DNA of 64,000 nt from Tolypocladium sp. Sup5 PDA-1. Taxonomy: Eukaryota; Ascomycota; Sordariomycetes; Hypocreales; Ophiocordycipitaceae. Location of the stretch: assembly GCA_000750105.3 (NCBI GenBank), contig JPHH03000005.1, positions 1,114,164 to 1,178,163 of the forward strand, read 5' to 3'. The notes beneath the pieces are model-generated. The model did not search any database. It saw only the letters and a program-made list of their open reading frames with translations, and had not been told where the DNA came from. Position numbers and translations under genes: made by a program. This document shows positions 33,210 through 45,445 of the stretch, in pieces; positions within the stretch are counted from its first letter, which is position 1; each line of letters begins with the position of its first letter.

Positions 33210-35013
33210 ATGTTACCAGTCTTTTTGTCGGCGGCGGTGGCCGACTTGACATGGCTACTGGCCCGAGGCCTTGCCGCCTGCTGCATTGGACTGGTTCTGT
33301 GCGTCACTGTCATCGCGACATATCGGCTGTTCCTCCATCCCCTGGCACTCGTGCCTGGGCCCAGGTGGGCTGCTGTGTCCAACATCTGGCACGCCTACCA
33401 TGTGAGAAACGGCCGCATGGCCGAGCTGGCAAAGACGCTGCATCAGAAGTATGGCGAGGCTGTGAGAGTCGGCCCCAACGAGGTCTGGTTCAACAGCAAG
33501 GAAGCCTTTGACCAAATATACAGTATGCGTCACTGCCCATCGAGTGTGGACTACCACGAATACGAGATAGAGAACTGACAGGATTGCGCAGGCCCTGGCA
33601 AAGGATGCGAAAAGTCGGATTTTTACCGTGAGTTGTGCTACGCCCTCACAGAATTCATGTGCAGAAGCTCACACAGCCAGTGTCAACGTGTCTGAATAAG
33701 CCACGGCTTGACTGGCGCCTGCGGCCACACTTTCAAGATACGCTGGACCTCCTATCTGAACGGGACTTAAGACGGTATCGTCTTCAGAGGAAGCTGATAG
33801 GCCGAACCTACCATGCCTCCAATGTCATCAAATTTGAGGCGGCCATCGACGATGTTCTCGAACGAGCAGTCCAGAAGCTCGAATCCCTGCAAGGCGCAGA
33901 GGTAGACTTGAAGGAATGGATGCACATAATCGCTGTCGAGTGCCTGGGAGCGTGTGTCCTGTCCTGGTCACCGGGCATGCTCAGAGACGGGAGCGACCGG
34001 GGCACAATCCTACACAGCTACCAGGGCTGGCGGAGGAGGAGCTTCTTCGGCCTTTTCCCAATCATGACGAAGCTCGAGCTTTGGTTCCCTGGCATTGGCA
34101 GAGCGTTCGGAAGCATCTGTGGCGTGACATACAAGACACCAGGGAATTTCCGACCCTTCTTCCCCGTGCGTGTACCCCTGACGCGCCCAGGCCTGTGAGG
34201 GCGAAACCTGCTGATGCGCAACAGGATGTCAATAAGCGAGTTATACGGCGGCTCAAGTCTGCCTTGAGGCCAAACCCGGCGAAGGATGACAGGCAGGACC
34301 TGCTCGCGGATCTCATCCAGCTGCACGAGGACAAGCCCGAGTTCAACGAGACCTACCTTAAGAAGATGGCAGTCACCAACTTTGGCGCCGGACACGAGAC
34401 GATGGCCTCGACCCTGACGTCCGTCCTGGCAATGATTGGGTCCCATCCCCAGGCCCAGTTGCAGGTCGCACAGGAGGTTCGGGACGTCCCCGGTGGTGTG
34501 ACAGCATACGCCAACGCTGCCAAGCTGCCGTACACTCGGGCAGCGACCAAAGAGGCAATGCGCCTCTACCCCGTGATCGCCATGTCGCTCCCCCGCAAGG
34601 CACCCGCCAACGGGCTGCATGTGCACGGCCGTTGGATTCCCCCTGACACGACGGTCGGCTGCAACCCCGTGGCTCTGCACCGCAACGAGGCCATCTTTGG
34701 GCCCCGCGCCGAGGCCTTCGACCCGGCGCGCTGGCTGCTCGGCGCCGAGACGGGCGCCGAGACGCTTCGGATGAGGGACCGGTGCAGCCTCGCCTGGGGC
34801 GGCGGCGCGCGCACCTGTCCCGGGAGGAACCTGGCCGAGCTGGTCGTGTTCAAGGTCGTCACCGGGCTGCTGGCGCGGTTCGACGTGGAGGTGACGATGA
34901 TGCCGCCCGAGGAGGCTCAGCGGACGTACTTTTTGTCCATGCTGACGGGCGTCAAGGTCAAGTTCCTGCCAGCAACAGCAGTAACAGTAAAGGCGAAGGC
35001 CAGCCAAGGCTAA
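33210..35013 (+). CDS. Cytochrome P450, pisatin demethylase-like
   Basis: The 540-residue product has an N-terminal membrane anchor (about residues 12-45), a proline hinge (LVPGPRW), I-helix NFGAGHETMAST, K-helix KEAMRLYP (E-x-x-R), and heme loop WGGGARTCPGR, in which the usual Phe is Trp. Piece KPRLDWRLRPHFQDTLDLLS resembles fungal pisatin-demethylase-type P450s, which oxidise aromatic or terpenoid substrates at the ER. Exons: 33210..33522, 33592..33627 (a 36-nt exon), 33681..34165, 34225..35013. The acceptor of exon 3 is taken at 33680; the next AG downstream would bring a stop. Substrate is unknown. Confidence 0.9.
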
Positions 35014-38000
35014 GACGGGACAAGCACCCGGGGCTGGCTCGATCGGCTGTACGGAGTATGCATCATATCATGCACGGAGTATACGGTAAAGCGTTCGGGT
35101 TAGCAGCTCTGGGCGACGCCTCTCCTGCTGTGCCCAGCTTGGCATGGCGGGAGGTGGCTTGGCGTACGCAGCCTTTTACGTTATAACGGGTGCTCAACCA
35201 GGAGGTCAGGATGGGATAATTATCGATAGACTACGGAGCTGAGAGGAAGGATTCACCGTGGCTGGCAAAAAGGTCCGGGCAGGGATCCAGAAATGATAGT
35301 GACGTTGAGGAGCTACGATGTCTTGGCTAAGCATCATTTCAGACCCATTATCAGCTGCGCGCCGGCCGGCTATTTCCCATAACACGGGTGGGTTGATGAG
35401 GCAACGAGTCGGCAATGGCAGCGCTAGCAAGAGCGATTTGAGGCTTCCAAAGGGCTATCAACAACCGTCGCAAGTGGTGCTGCTGCTCCTCATGTGCGGT
35501 CATCACCTTATCGAGAGATGCCGCGATGCCAACGAGGAACAGCATCAAGGGCCTGTCCGTATCCCTAGACGGCCGGCTGTTCCCACTCCGTGTCCTCCCC
35601 CGGACCACGACGCCGGGTCGGCCACCTTGTTTCGGCGCAACTGCCCGTGCCTGGACCAATGCCGTCTCGCAGAATAGGGCCTATCAGCCAACGTTGAACG
35701 GGCTAGACTAGACGGCAGCCCCTCGAGTCAGCCGGTGGGGATCGCGCCGCTTACTGCGGAGATGAGGCATTGCGTGCGTGGTAGAGGTGCAGTCTGGACT
35801 GCCGCTGGATGCGGTATCCGAAGCGGGCAAGGTGAGGACACGTTGGGGACTCGTCAAAATCGAGCTTCCGCAGACGCGTCCTCAGGGACATGCTCCCCGG
35901 AACTGACCTCGGCCCTGACCGAGACTTTGCCAGCTTCTTGTCACCAAACTCTCGGTCGCCATCACCCCGAGCCAGGCTCAGGGACACATCTGCAAGTCGC
36001 AGATTGCTGCCTCGAGCCGCCTCTTCGTATGGCCACCAGATGCCAGTTCGAAAGTCCCCGACGCCTCCAACGCCCCCAAGCCATCGTCCGGCTTGTGGTG
36101 AAAATGGGCAGAGCCGTGCCCAAGATGCGTCGTGTGGCTTGCCAGGGTACGGTACGAGTTGGCAGCGGTCGGTGGCGCCCATGGCTGCGCTAACCCCCAA
36201 GCCGAAACCTTCGACGGGTCTTCGACGCGCTGAAGGAGTGTGTGGGTCGAGGAGACCGACCGGGGGGACTATCGTCTATCAAATGCTGTGCCGCATCTAT
36301 CAGGTTGTGGTCGAGGCTAGGGAGGCGGACGTTGACCACTGTGGTGCCCTTCTAACAGGGCCGCTCCATTTCCATATTTTAGCTCTTCCGTGGTATCTGC
36401 GCCTGGGCTTATCTTCAGTTCTTTGTTGGCGCTGACGTAAATTGTTGTGTACGTGGAATTGACGACGGCTTTGCTTGGCGTGGTCCATGTAAGTGGTGCC
36501 ATCACAAGTTGAATATCAACCTCTGAAGGGAGCTGGCCGTGTCCAGCTTCCATTGTTGGGCAAGTAGAAGCAGGATCGCTCATAGAACAGGATTCAAGAT
36601 CTGCTAAGAATAGGCTGAGTTGGGAGATGGATGGGGAGTCGATGGCGTTCGTGGCTGCAGGCCCAGGCTTCCCGCGCTCTGCCTCCGTCCCTCCATCTCG
36701 GCGGGCATCGCAGAGCGTTGCACTGCCATTGCTACCCGCGTCTGCCCGCCGGGTGCCCCAAGCGCAGGGGCAGTGGTGATGCGCGATGTGCGACGCGCAG
36801 TCGATCTCGACAATAAGCATAAGGCCGGGTGGATGGAGGATATGATGGCGGGTGCCGTAGCCGTCGGCCAGCGGTCGTGATTTGACGGGATGCGACAAAC
36901 TAGCAGCAGCCCACCCCTTCAATATCATCTGGGGACGACGCGTTGCTGGCGCCTCGTCCCCCATGGGCAGGCTGGAGAACCACGGTCGTGATGCTGGCTG
37001 AATCCCTGCGCTTCTCCATGCCCCAGAGCCAACCCCAGACGCCATCCCCAACCTTTGACGTAAGGTTTATGTACTCCGTACGGACTACGGGCCAGCGTGT
37101 TTACACCTGCGTGGTCGACGTAGAGCCACGGGAGCGAACCGCACGGGGAACCAAGCAAGGTGATGATTGGTATGCTGGCTTGCGAGTGCGATGTACATGA
37201 AGCACGGACTGCGGAGCACTGCCAATACGTGCGTGTACGGAGGTAGTCGGCGAAGGAATCCCGTGTTGGACGAGAGCTGGTCGTTCGTTGTCGCAAGGTC
37301 ATTCCTCAGTGTCGGAGGAGGTGGTGACACTCGAGATGGGGCGCGGGCACGTGCCCGGGGAGCCACATGCCCCTCGCAGCAGGATCGTCAGTTCGTCACC
37401 CCGCCAAGACCCAGCAGTGCGGGAAGCTGGAGAAGGAAGCCATCGTTTCATTTCCAAGGTGACATGCGCTGTTCCCACACGCATCATCTCCCACGGACAA
37501 GTGCGAGGCAGGCGACGACGGATGGTGCCAGCCTCACAAGCGAGAGGCGTCGAACGAGCCTCATACGAGTCATCGAAGCCCCCCCCCCCCCGAGTCAGCA
37601 TCAATCGCTGGACTTCTTGGGATATTCGCACACTTCTTCCACGCATGGCCGAATATCACGCTTGGTTCGGTCGTCTTGGCGCCGCGCAAAAGTGTGGTTG
37701 GATTCTGGCCCATCGCGCATCAAATGCTGACTTGGTTGGTGGCCAGGGTCATATCACGCTTAATACATCTTATTCTTGGCATCTGCTCGTGTTGCCTCTG
37801 GGCACCCACGCGAACCAGTCAACGAGGCCGCCCTTGTGCCGCGCGCGGGCTGAAGCAGGGAACACCAGACGCCGAGACGTTCTTGTTTTGCCTGAAGCGG
37901 TGGTTGCGCCAGCGGTTCGGAGTACGAGTAGGAGAGTCGCCATCCGACGACAGCCTTTTGTTCCGTCCCTCGGCCTGTTCGCGGTACTCCCCGGGGTGGC

Positions 38001-39376
38001 CGACCATCCCCCATCGAGCACTGCCGCGACCGATTCGTTCCACCATGGCGTGCTGGCCCCAGCCCAAGTAGCCCCATCCTTATCGAGACGTCGCCGTGCC
38101 CAGGCCCTGGACCAAGGCATGAGTGTGGCCGCCGCCCGGCAGCGACTGGACCCTTCTTTTTAAGCTTGCTTATGGCTTGCCGCTCAACCTAGAACTTTTG
38201 TGATGGGCTTCTCAGCGGCTCCTGCGCTGTGGCACTCTCGCCTGCGGCGCAGGCTGGCTCGGGCGAGAGCCGACAAGAACCAAGGCTAGGAGTTATTACG
38301 CCGGGCACTACGATACGAGTATTTTCGGCGTGTTGGACCGTACAGTGCTGAGGCACCGGACGCGGCTGAGACGCCTCGGTGACGCTGGAATGCTCCCCGA
38401 GCTCGACATCCCTCTGCAGCCTCGGCCAGCGTTGCCCCGTGCGCGGATGCGGCCCCCAACCTCCTCGGAGTGGCCGTCAACACCACGACCGCCGTGTTCC
38501 ATCATGCTCTTTGCTTCGTAGCCTGCCGCTTGCGGGAGAGGCTACGCAACGGCAGCCGATGCTAGAGAACGATGCCAGCAGAGACGAAGAGAACGGCATC
38601 TGAGCGCCCCCGCAATTGTCCAGCCCGCTCGTCGAGCGGCGATGATCTCGTTTACGCCGGCCAATGCATGCGCTACACTATTCGAACTAGTCCGTACAGA
38701 AGGCCCTGATCCTGCTGCACGAGGCTGCTTGGGTAGGGTATGAGGCGACTGGCCGTGGTGTGGGCATTGGCGGGGGCAAATCACCACACTCGCCACTCAT
38801 CCTTGAGCCAATTCATCAGCCCAGTTCGCGAGCTTGTTGATGTGGCTTCCACGGCTTCCACGCCGTGCTTCTCTCCCCGCCTTGCCACACGAGCTCGATG
38901 ACCTTCCTAACATGGCCTCCTCAACCTTCTGCGGTAAGGTTATTGGTTTGACCGGGGTCAGTGCAGTAGCTCCCCGTGGCGTCTCAACCGGGGTCCACCC
39001 TTGCCGGCCAGGGATCTTTTGTCTTTGGTCCGCCAACCTTCCTGAATCAGGCATCAGGCTCCGGGGTCAACGAGTCTTGGCCACCATCCCTGCGCCGTGG
39101 CTGATAACGAGATAGCGCGAGTGAGCGACGATGTCAAGACATGTGGGAAGCCGTGGAGGAGAGCCTCTGAATGTCACCGCAAACGAATCGCTCGCAGCCA
39201 TCTCTGTATTTAATCAGCACCGCTGCCGCATGCAGACCTGTTCCTGCGATGTCCGACCTTTGTAACCCTGCACCCTCCTCTGGTATCCTCCCCCGGTTGC
39301 TTTCCTCTTCTCGACATCTGCCGTCGTGGAGATTCGGAGACAACATAGCAAGGAACCCGCGACGCAACACTTCACC
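35014..39376. other. Long gene-poor stretch
   Basis: Over 4.3 kb no open frame on either strand resembles a known protein. The stretch is GC-rich, with a 13-C run at 37579..37591, a TACGGAGTA pair around 35050..35085 and a GTACTCCGTACGGAC copy at 37071. The longest frames (36317..37051 minus, 37288..38163 plus) are compositionally biased and lack motifs. It ends in the PTR2 promoter. Confidence 0.5.
37579..37591. repeat. Poly-C tract, 13 C
   Basis: An uninterrupted run of C in a gene-poor region; a similar 14-C run lies at 30717..30730. Such runs are also prone to length error in sequencing. Confidence 0.9.
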
Positions 39377-41289
39377 ATGACGAGCGCCGTTCAACTCGAC
39401 AACGACGCCATCACCCAGGCGGGCCTGGTTGATCCCGAGCACAGGGGGCTCGCCCACAATCCCGCCCATGGTTCCATGGACGTCCGGAAGGAATCCATCG
39501 CGCACCACTCGGTGCGTGACGTGCCCGTCGACGATGAGGAGTACGAGGGCAAGCCCACCGAGGAGGAGATGCACACCCTGCGCCGTGTCTCGGGCAAGAT
39601 CATGTGGAGCATGTGGACCATTGCCTTTGTCGAACTCTGCGAGCGTTTCTCCTACTACGGCTCATCGGTCCTGTACACCAACTTTGTCAACCGGCCTCTG
39701 CCCGCGGACTCGACTACTGGTGCTCCCAAGCACGACGGCGACCTTCCCGGCGCGCTGGGCATGGGCCCCAAGGCTGCCATGGGCCTGAACCTGTTCAACA
39801 TGTTCTTTGCCTATATGATGCCCCTTCTCGGGTAAGTCGCTGATGCCATGCCTCGTGCAATTTTGAGTGGCCAGTCGCTGACGGATAGCCTTCCAGTGCC
39901 TGGATCGCTGATGCCCGCATGGGTCGTTTCTGGACGCTGCATCTTGCCATCGGCATCTCCACCATCGCCCACGTCATCCTCGTCATTGCGTCGTCGCCTG
40001 GCGTTATTTCCAACAACAAGGGCGCCTTCGCCTGCTTCATCATCGGCCTGCTTACGCTCTGCGTCGGCACCGGCTTCTTCAAGGCCAACGTTTCTCCGCT
40101 CCTGGCTGAGCAGAACGAGGACACCAAGTTGCGCGTCGAGGTTCGCAAGGGCGAGCGCGTCATCGTCGATCCTGCCGTGACCAACACCCGAATCTTCCTC
40201 TACTTTTACTTCTGCATCAACTTTGGCTCCCTCACTGGCCAGATTGGCATGGTCTACGTGGAGAAGTACGTCGGTTTCTGGGTCGCCTTCCTCATCCCCA
40301 CCGGCATGTTCCTCATCGCCCCCATCGTGCTCTGGTCGCAGAAGAAAAACTACAAGCTCAAGCCCCCCACCGGCTCGCTCCTGTCCAAGTTCTTTAAGAT
40401 GTTCTTCTTCGTGCGAAAGCGCTCGAGCCTCACCAAGTTCAGCTGGGAGGTCGCCAAGCCCTCCAACGTCCCCGTTGCGGAGCGCCCCAGCTGGATGACC
40501 TACGATGACGCCTGGGTCGATGAGGTCCGCCGTGGTCTTCTGGCCTGCAAGGTCTTCCTCTTCCTGCCCATCTTCTTCCTGTCCTACAACCAGATGACCG
40601 GGAACCTGACCATCCAAGCCGGCACCATGGAGCTGCACGGTGTCCCCAACGACATCATCCAGAACCTGAACCCCATCTCCATCCTCATCATGATCCCGCT
40701 CATCGATCATCTCCTGTACCCCGGCCTCCGCAAGCTGGGATTCGCGTTTACGCCCATCAAGCGTATGACGACCGGTTTCATCATCGCTGCGCTGTCCATG
40801 GTCGCCTCGGCCGTGATGCAGTACTACATCTACCAGCAGAGCCCCTGCGGTTGGTACGCCAACAAGATGGTCACGGTCGACGGCAAGGAAAAGGCCTGCG
40901 ACCCGGCGCCCATCAACGTCTGGGCTCAGTGCCTGCCCTACATCTTCATCGGCATTGCCGAGATTTTCGCCAACGTCACCTCGTACGAGTACGCCTTCTC
41001 CAAGGCCCCGGAAAACATGAAGTCCCTCGTCATGAGTGTGAACCTGTTCATGAGCGCCATCTCTGCCGCGCTCGGCCAAGCCTTCACCCCCCTCTCCGAC
41101 GACCCTCTGCTGGTCTGGAACTACACCGTCGTCGCCTGCATCGCCTTTGTCGGCGGTGTCGCCTTCTGGTTCTGCTTCCGCCACCTCGATTCTGACGAGG
41201 ACAAGTGGAACATGCTCAAGAAGTCCGAGTTTATCGGACGGCAGCAGCCCGGCCTGGGTAAGGCGCACGAAGCTGGCGAGGAGGCATGA
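39377..41289 (+). CDS. ptr2: POT-family di/tripeptide transporter (PTR2-like)
   Basis: The 615-residue product matches fungal proton-coupled oligopeptide transporters of the plasma membrane. Landmarks: VELCERFSYYGSSVLYTNF (with the E-x-x-E/x-R-F-x-Y-Y-G proton/peptide signature), GTGFFKANVSPLLAEQ, IFLYFYFCINFGSLTG and SYNQMTGNL. A hydrophilic N-terminus of about 75 residues precedes helix 1. One intron, 39832..39896, interrupts the glycine before AWIADARMGRFW. The downstream exon is 39897..41289. Peptide uptake provides nitrogen and fits a lifestyle using external protein. Confidence 0.94.
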
Positions 41290-41501
41290 GGTTATGACTC
41301 GGAGTTTGTTGATGTGTGAAAAGATGTGAATGATACCAGTTTAGTGTAGAAAGTCTTGATATCCAAACGATGTACAAGGTATTCATCAATAACTCGTTCG
41401 CCCCTGCTGTGACTCCCTTGCATCAGTTGCTTGGCACCAAGTCGCCCCGCCGGGTTGCCTTGGGGTCTGCTTTTTATCTACGGCGGCAGCCAATATCGAC
41501 G

Positions 41502-41830
41502 TTAGCAGGTCTCCTGCGACAAGCTATGATATTGAGGGGCCAGGGCAGCCCTTGCTCTCTTGCCCCATATTGCAAGAGGCAACGCTAGAACATTGATAAA
41601 GAGTCGTATGCAGCCGGCCGTGATGAACATGTTGCTGACGCCCATGCTGTTGAGCCACGGCGTAATGGAAAAGGGGCCAGCGATGCTGACGGCGTTGCGG
41701 AAGAAGGCGATGACGACAAAGGTTTGGGCGACGAGCTGCGTGATGTTCGTCACTGTACCCTAAATGATGTGGCTGGGGAGAGTGGAAATACTCACGCGGT
41801 GAATACGGCTATTGTCATAGCTATAAGGAG
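41502..41830 (-). pseudogene. C-terminal relic of an MFS transporter
   Basis: The minus-strand frame ending at 41502 reads like the last two helices of an MFS transporter (VAQTFVVIAFFRNAVSIAGPF, then NMFITAGCIRLFINVLALPLAIWGKR, both interrupted here for length), and the bases just upstream read RIGLLIAMTIAVFTA in a frame that can join only with a frameshift. The preceding ten helices are missing and the sequence beyond is AT-rich without coding signal, so this is a truncated remnant. Confidence 0.6.
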
Positions 41831-43519
41831 CCCGATACGGCCTTACGCCACATAGACCATGTCTAAGAGGTGTAAGTAGCGGAGCATGTTTGTTGAAGTC
41901 TGGGTCGTGAACTAACCAAGGGATCATTTGGGTCGTTAGATGGGGTAAGATAACTTCTCTGTCCCTGTGTGCGTTATGAGCTAATAGACGTGTGTTAGAA
42001 AATAGACGTCTATTACTATTGCAAACCATCGTCAAAGCCAAGCTTACTCGCGAGCAACTCCACCGCCCCGGGAAGATGGCTCGGACCGTCCTCCGCTGGC
42101 TGGTTATTTCCATAATTACTCATCTGGGCATTCGCAACTCATCCACTGTGGTAAGATGCCGTTGAACAAAGGCTGAAGGCTATGTGATCGAATGCGTGTG
42201 CTGGAAACCGGCTGGATGATAATGCAAACCTCCGGTCTTGCATAGGGTGCCCAACCATCAACGATGACAAACAGACGCCCCTGACTGGAGGCAAATATAT
42301 AACCCAGTGGGTCGGCGGAGCAATGATAGATAGCTGAGATAGGTGCCCAAGATCTGCGGGGTCTCGGACCCTGGGGGCCGATCTCATGCACCCCAGACCC
42401 TCTTGCCCAGGCTCATTATCGTACCGTTTCTGGCCTGGCGTCTTGTCCACGGGTGGCACTGCGTCCGTTGTCGCAAGGGCGAGACGGCTGGGCGCGCTAA
42501 GGGTGAGAATATACCGGCCAAGGAATACTGCTAAGCCTCTTATCGGGAGGGGTTCGTCTTCGGCAATTCAGTTGGGGAGGCTATGCTTGGTGTTGCCGTG
42601 CTTGGCGAAACGGAGACGCCCCCTAGGACATTTTGCGTGGCCACACCACTTCTTACCAGATACATGTAAGAACTCTTTGTTGCTGGTATCGGTTTTGGCT
42701 CATAGTAAGTCTAATAGATAGGCAGCTAAGGCAGACTGCTAATACGCTTAGGCAGGTTCGTATAGATCCGATCCGGCCAACTGTGACACTAGCAATAGAG
42801 ACATGTTAGTTAAGCAAAAAGATTTTTAGATACATGGCCTATTGATATGCCAACTATTAACATGGTCGTGTGCGGCTTTAACCATGAAACAGCACCTCGG
42901 ATCATGGACGAGAATATTGTCCTATCAGCGCCGCATCCGAGACGACGTTATTTAAGCCATGAGATATGCAGTTTTACTCGTCTTCTGACAACAGGCCTCT
43001 CGGGTTGGACCTTGCACGCTCTAAGGCCCACAATAGCATAGAGTAAATTCAATTAAAGATCTGCCCAGAGCAACGAAGCCCGTCCGATTATTCCGTCAAT
43101 CCGCCACAATTAACATGCGAATTTGCGGAGAAGCAAGAGACAAACCCCCCTCTGTCGAGCGGGGCCGCGAACTCCCGTTCATGCTGCCGAGGCTCCGAGC
43201 ATTACCCCGTACGAAGTACATGGTGTCGATTAACCATCTAGAGGCGGGCTGAGCCGCGGACGCCGAGAATGAGGCACACCGGCGCTCGCGGGGCCCGAAC
43301 CAGAGAAGCCGGATCAGCGGAACCATAGAAAAGAGGTAGCCCGGTTGTCTTAATACTGCGCAATTGAAGAGAGGATGAGCGTGCAGCAACCTCCAACGAA
43401 AAGGCAGCCAACCAACCATTTTACACCGTCTGATCCAACGATTCCCTGCTGCCCCGCTTCCTGAGGTATCCGTAGTTTGATTGAATCCCCAGACAGTTCT
43501 CATCCAGGAATCAGCAACC
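41831..43519. other. AT-rich intergenic stretch
   Basis: Nearly 1.7 kb without a gene. Around 42700..43080 base composition shifts to AT and stop codons are frequent in all frames, which may mark an old decayed insertion, but no terminal repeat or transposase piece is seen. A CGTACGAAGTAC copy lies at 43208..43219 near the amidohydrolase promoter. Confidence 0.45.
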
Positions 43520-45151
43520 ATGTGCACCGTCTTACGCAACGGGCGATTTTTTCGCCCGGCGACTCTCAACTCCCAGGAGCCCGAGTTTGCAGACTGCCTC
43601 GTTATCGATGAACAGTCTGGCAAGATCAAGCATATCGGGTCGGCTGAAGATGCCGCCGCCCGGGAGGCCAAGGCCGCGGGTGCGAAGCTTCAGGACATGG
43701 GCGGCCGCATCGTTATTCCTGGCTTCATTGACGGACACATGCACCTGCTCTTGACGGGAGAGTCGCTCAATAAGCTGGACATTGGTCCGTTCAAGAACCT
43801 GGAAGAGATCCGCAATGGCATCCGCGAATACGCCCAGGCAAACCCGGGCCTGCCGCGCGTGCTCTGCCGAGGGTGGCTCCAAGCATCGACGGCTGGCGTG
43901 GCGCTGGCGAGCGACTTGAACGACTTGGATCCGCGCCCGATTTACATCAGTGCGGAGGACATGCACTCTTCTTGGCTTAATGCGGCGGCTCTCGACGAAA
44001 TGGGCGTTGCGGATATGGAAGATCCGCCTGGCGGTGAGATCCATCGTGATGACAACGGCGTAGCGACGGGTTTACTATCGGAAAGCGCTGCCATCGGCAT
44101 TGTGTGGCCTTTCCTCAGCGGCATATCATCAACCGAAGACCGGGTACGCTATATTAAAGATGCCTTTGAGGCCTACATATCGTCTGGGTACACCGGGCTC
44201 GTGGAGCTTGCCATCGACCAAGTCTCGTGGGACGCCCTCCAGCTCTTCCGATCACAGCAGCCAAAGGGGACCCTCCCCATTTCGCTGGCCGCCCACTGGC
44301 TAGTCCTACCGCGGAATACAGAGGAGGAGACTCTGAAGCAGGTCGACCAGGCGATTGAGCTCCATAAAAAGTTCAATCACACGGATACCCCTGATTGCCG
44401 CATCGCGGGCATCAAGGTCCTTTGCGATGGTGTTGTCGACTCCTGCACGGCGGCACTACGCGAGCCCTACTCACACAATAATGGAAACGACGACCCCATA
44501 TGGTCAAGAGAACGGCTTGTCCCCGTCCTTAAGCGGGCTGATGGCGCCGGCTTACAGTGCGCTTTGCACGCCATTGGCGATGCGGCCATCAAAATCGCCA
44601 TCGACTCCCTCGAGCAAGTAGGTAACCCGGCTGGGAGACATCGCATCGAGCACCTAGAGACGTGCACGCCCGAAGACGCAAAACGCCTCGGCCCCCTGGG
44701 CATCACAGCATCGGTCCAGCCCGTACACAGCGACCCTGCCATCCTGGGCCAGTGGCAGAGACTACTCGGCCCAAACAGGTGCCAGCACGTCTTCCCCTAC
44801 GGCGCGCTGGCCAAGGGCGGTGCCGTGCTCGCCATCGGTACGGATTCCCCGACTGCTCCGTACAGCCCGCTGCCGAGTCTTTATATAGCGACGACGCGAC
44901 GGTCGGCTCGGGAGCCGGAGAGGGAGGATCAGACAACGCCGCAGTTTGCGCTGAGCCTTGTCGCGGCGGTGTCGGCGGCGACGCATGGGGCTGCGTATAG
45001 CTGCTTTGCGGATGGTTGGACGGGGACGCTTGAGGTAGGGAAGGCGGCGAATTTGGCGGTGATTGATATGAAATGGGATGCTCAAAAGCTTTTGGAAGCC
45101 AGAGTGAAAGAGACGTGGTTCCGGGGCCAAAGGATATTTGCCGTGGAATAG
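43520..45151 (+). CDS. Metal-dependent amidohydrolase (Amidohydro_3/YtcJ-like)
   Basis: The intronless gene codes for 543 residues of the amidohydrolase superfamily, which hydrolyse amide or related bonds with one or two metals in a TIM barrel. Metal-binding pieces are GFIDGHMHL (H-x-H), ALHAIGDAA, RIEHLE and GTDSP (the conserved Asp), in the order of family 3 enzymes such as YtcJ and exoenzyme regulatory-type proteins. The small N-terminal beta domain (VIDEQSGKIKHIG) is present. The first ATG in frame is 43520; 13 codons upstream are open but start with TTG. Natural substrate is unknown. Confidence 0.9.
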   Translation: MCTVLRNGRFFRPATLNSQEPEFADCLVIDEQSGKIKHIGSAEDAAAREAKAAGAKLQDMGGRIVIPGFIDGHMHLLLTGESLNKLDIGPFKNLEEIRNGIREYAQANPGLPRVLCRGWLQASTAGVALASDLNDLDPRPIYISAEDMHSSWLNAAALDEMGVADMEDPPGGEIHRDDNGVATGLLSESAAIGIVWPFLSGISSTEDRVRYIKDAFEAYISSGYTGLVELAIDQVSWDALQLFRSQQPKGTLPISLAAHWLVLPRNTEEETLKQVDQAIELHKKFNHTDTPDCRIAGIKVLCDGVVDSCTAALREPYSHNNGNDDPIWSRERLVPVLKRADGAGLQCALHAIGDAAIKIAIDSLEQVGNPAGRHRIEHLETCTPEDAKRLGPLGITASVQPVHSDPAILGQWQRLLGPNRCQHVFPYGALAKGGAVLAIGTDSPTAPYSPLPSLYIATTRRSAREPEREDQTTPQFALSLVAAVSAATHGAAYSCFADGWTGTLEVGKAANLAVIDMKWDAQKLLEARVKETWFRGQRIFAVE

Positions 45152-45445
45152 AGTATTCAGCTTACTCAAACATACAACACGTACGAAGTATAACGAATCA
45201 ATTCATTACTATTATTGGGTCAGCTCAAGCTGTTGATTTCGACTCGTGGTTTTTGACTGACACAGGGCAACCTTAGTACCCTTGATGAAACCCCCCTCGA
45301 GGTACCTGGCACCTGGTTACTCGACGCCTTTCGCTTTCCACTTGGCAGCTCAGCGTATCCGTAGATGCAATAGAAAGCTACGGCTCAGCTCATTAGCACA
45401 AATCTCGCCCCGATCGCACAATGCCGTCCAACACCCCCCATCGTA
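45152..45445. other. Convergent intergenic region
   Basis: This lies between the convergent amidohydrolase and GNAT genes; presumed 3' untranslated sequence. A CGTACGAAGTA copy is at 45180..45190. Confidence 0.5.

Noticed and set aside
34018..35007. 329-codon frame antisense to the P450 gene
   Set aside because: The sense strand has all P450 motifs over the same bases; no family seen in the antisense product.
36317..37051. 244-codon minus-strand frame
   Set aside because: Mixed composition without recognisable domain; no supporting start or intron signals.
37288..38163. 291-codon plus-strand frame in the gene-poor stretch
   Set aside because: It runs through a 13-C homopolymer, is Arg/Pro/Ser-biased and shows no motif, signal peptide or splice structure.
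39811..41268. 485-codon open frame antisense to the peptide transporter gene
   Set aside because: It is the mirror of GC-rich third codon positions; its product is Asp/Glu/Gly/Val/His-biased with no motif, while the sense frame is a full POT transporter.
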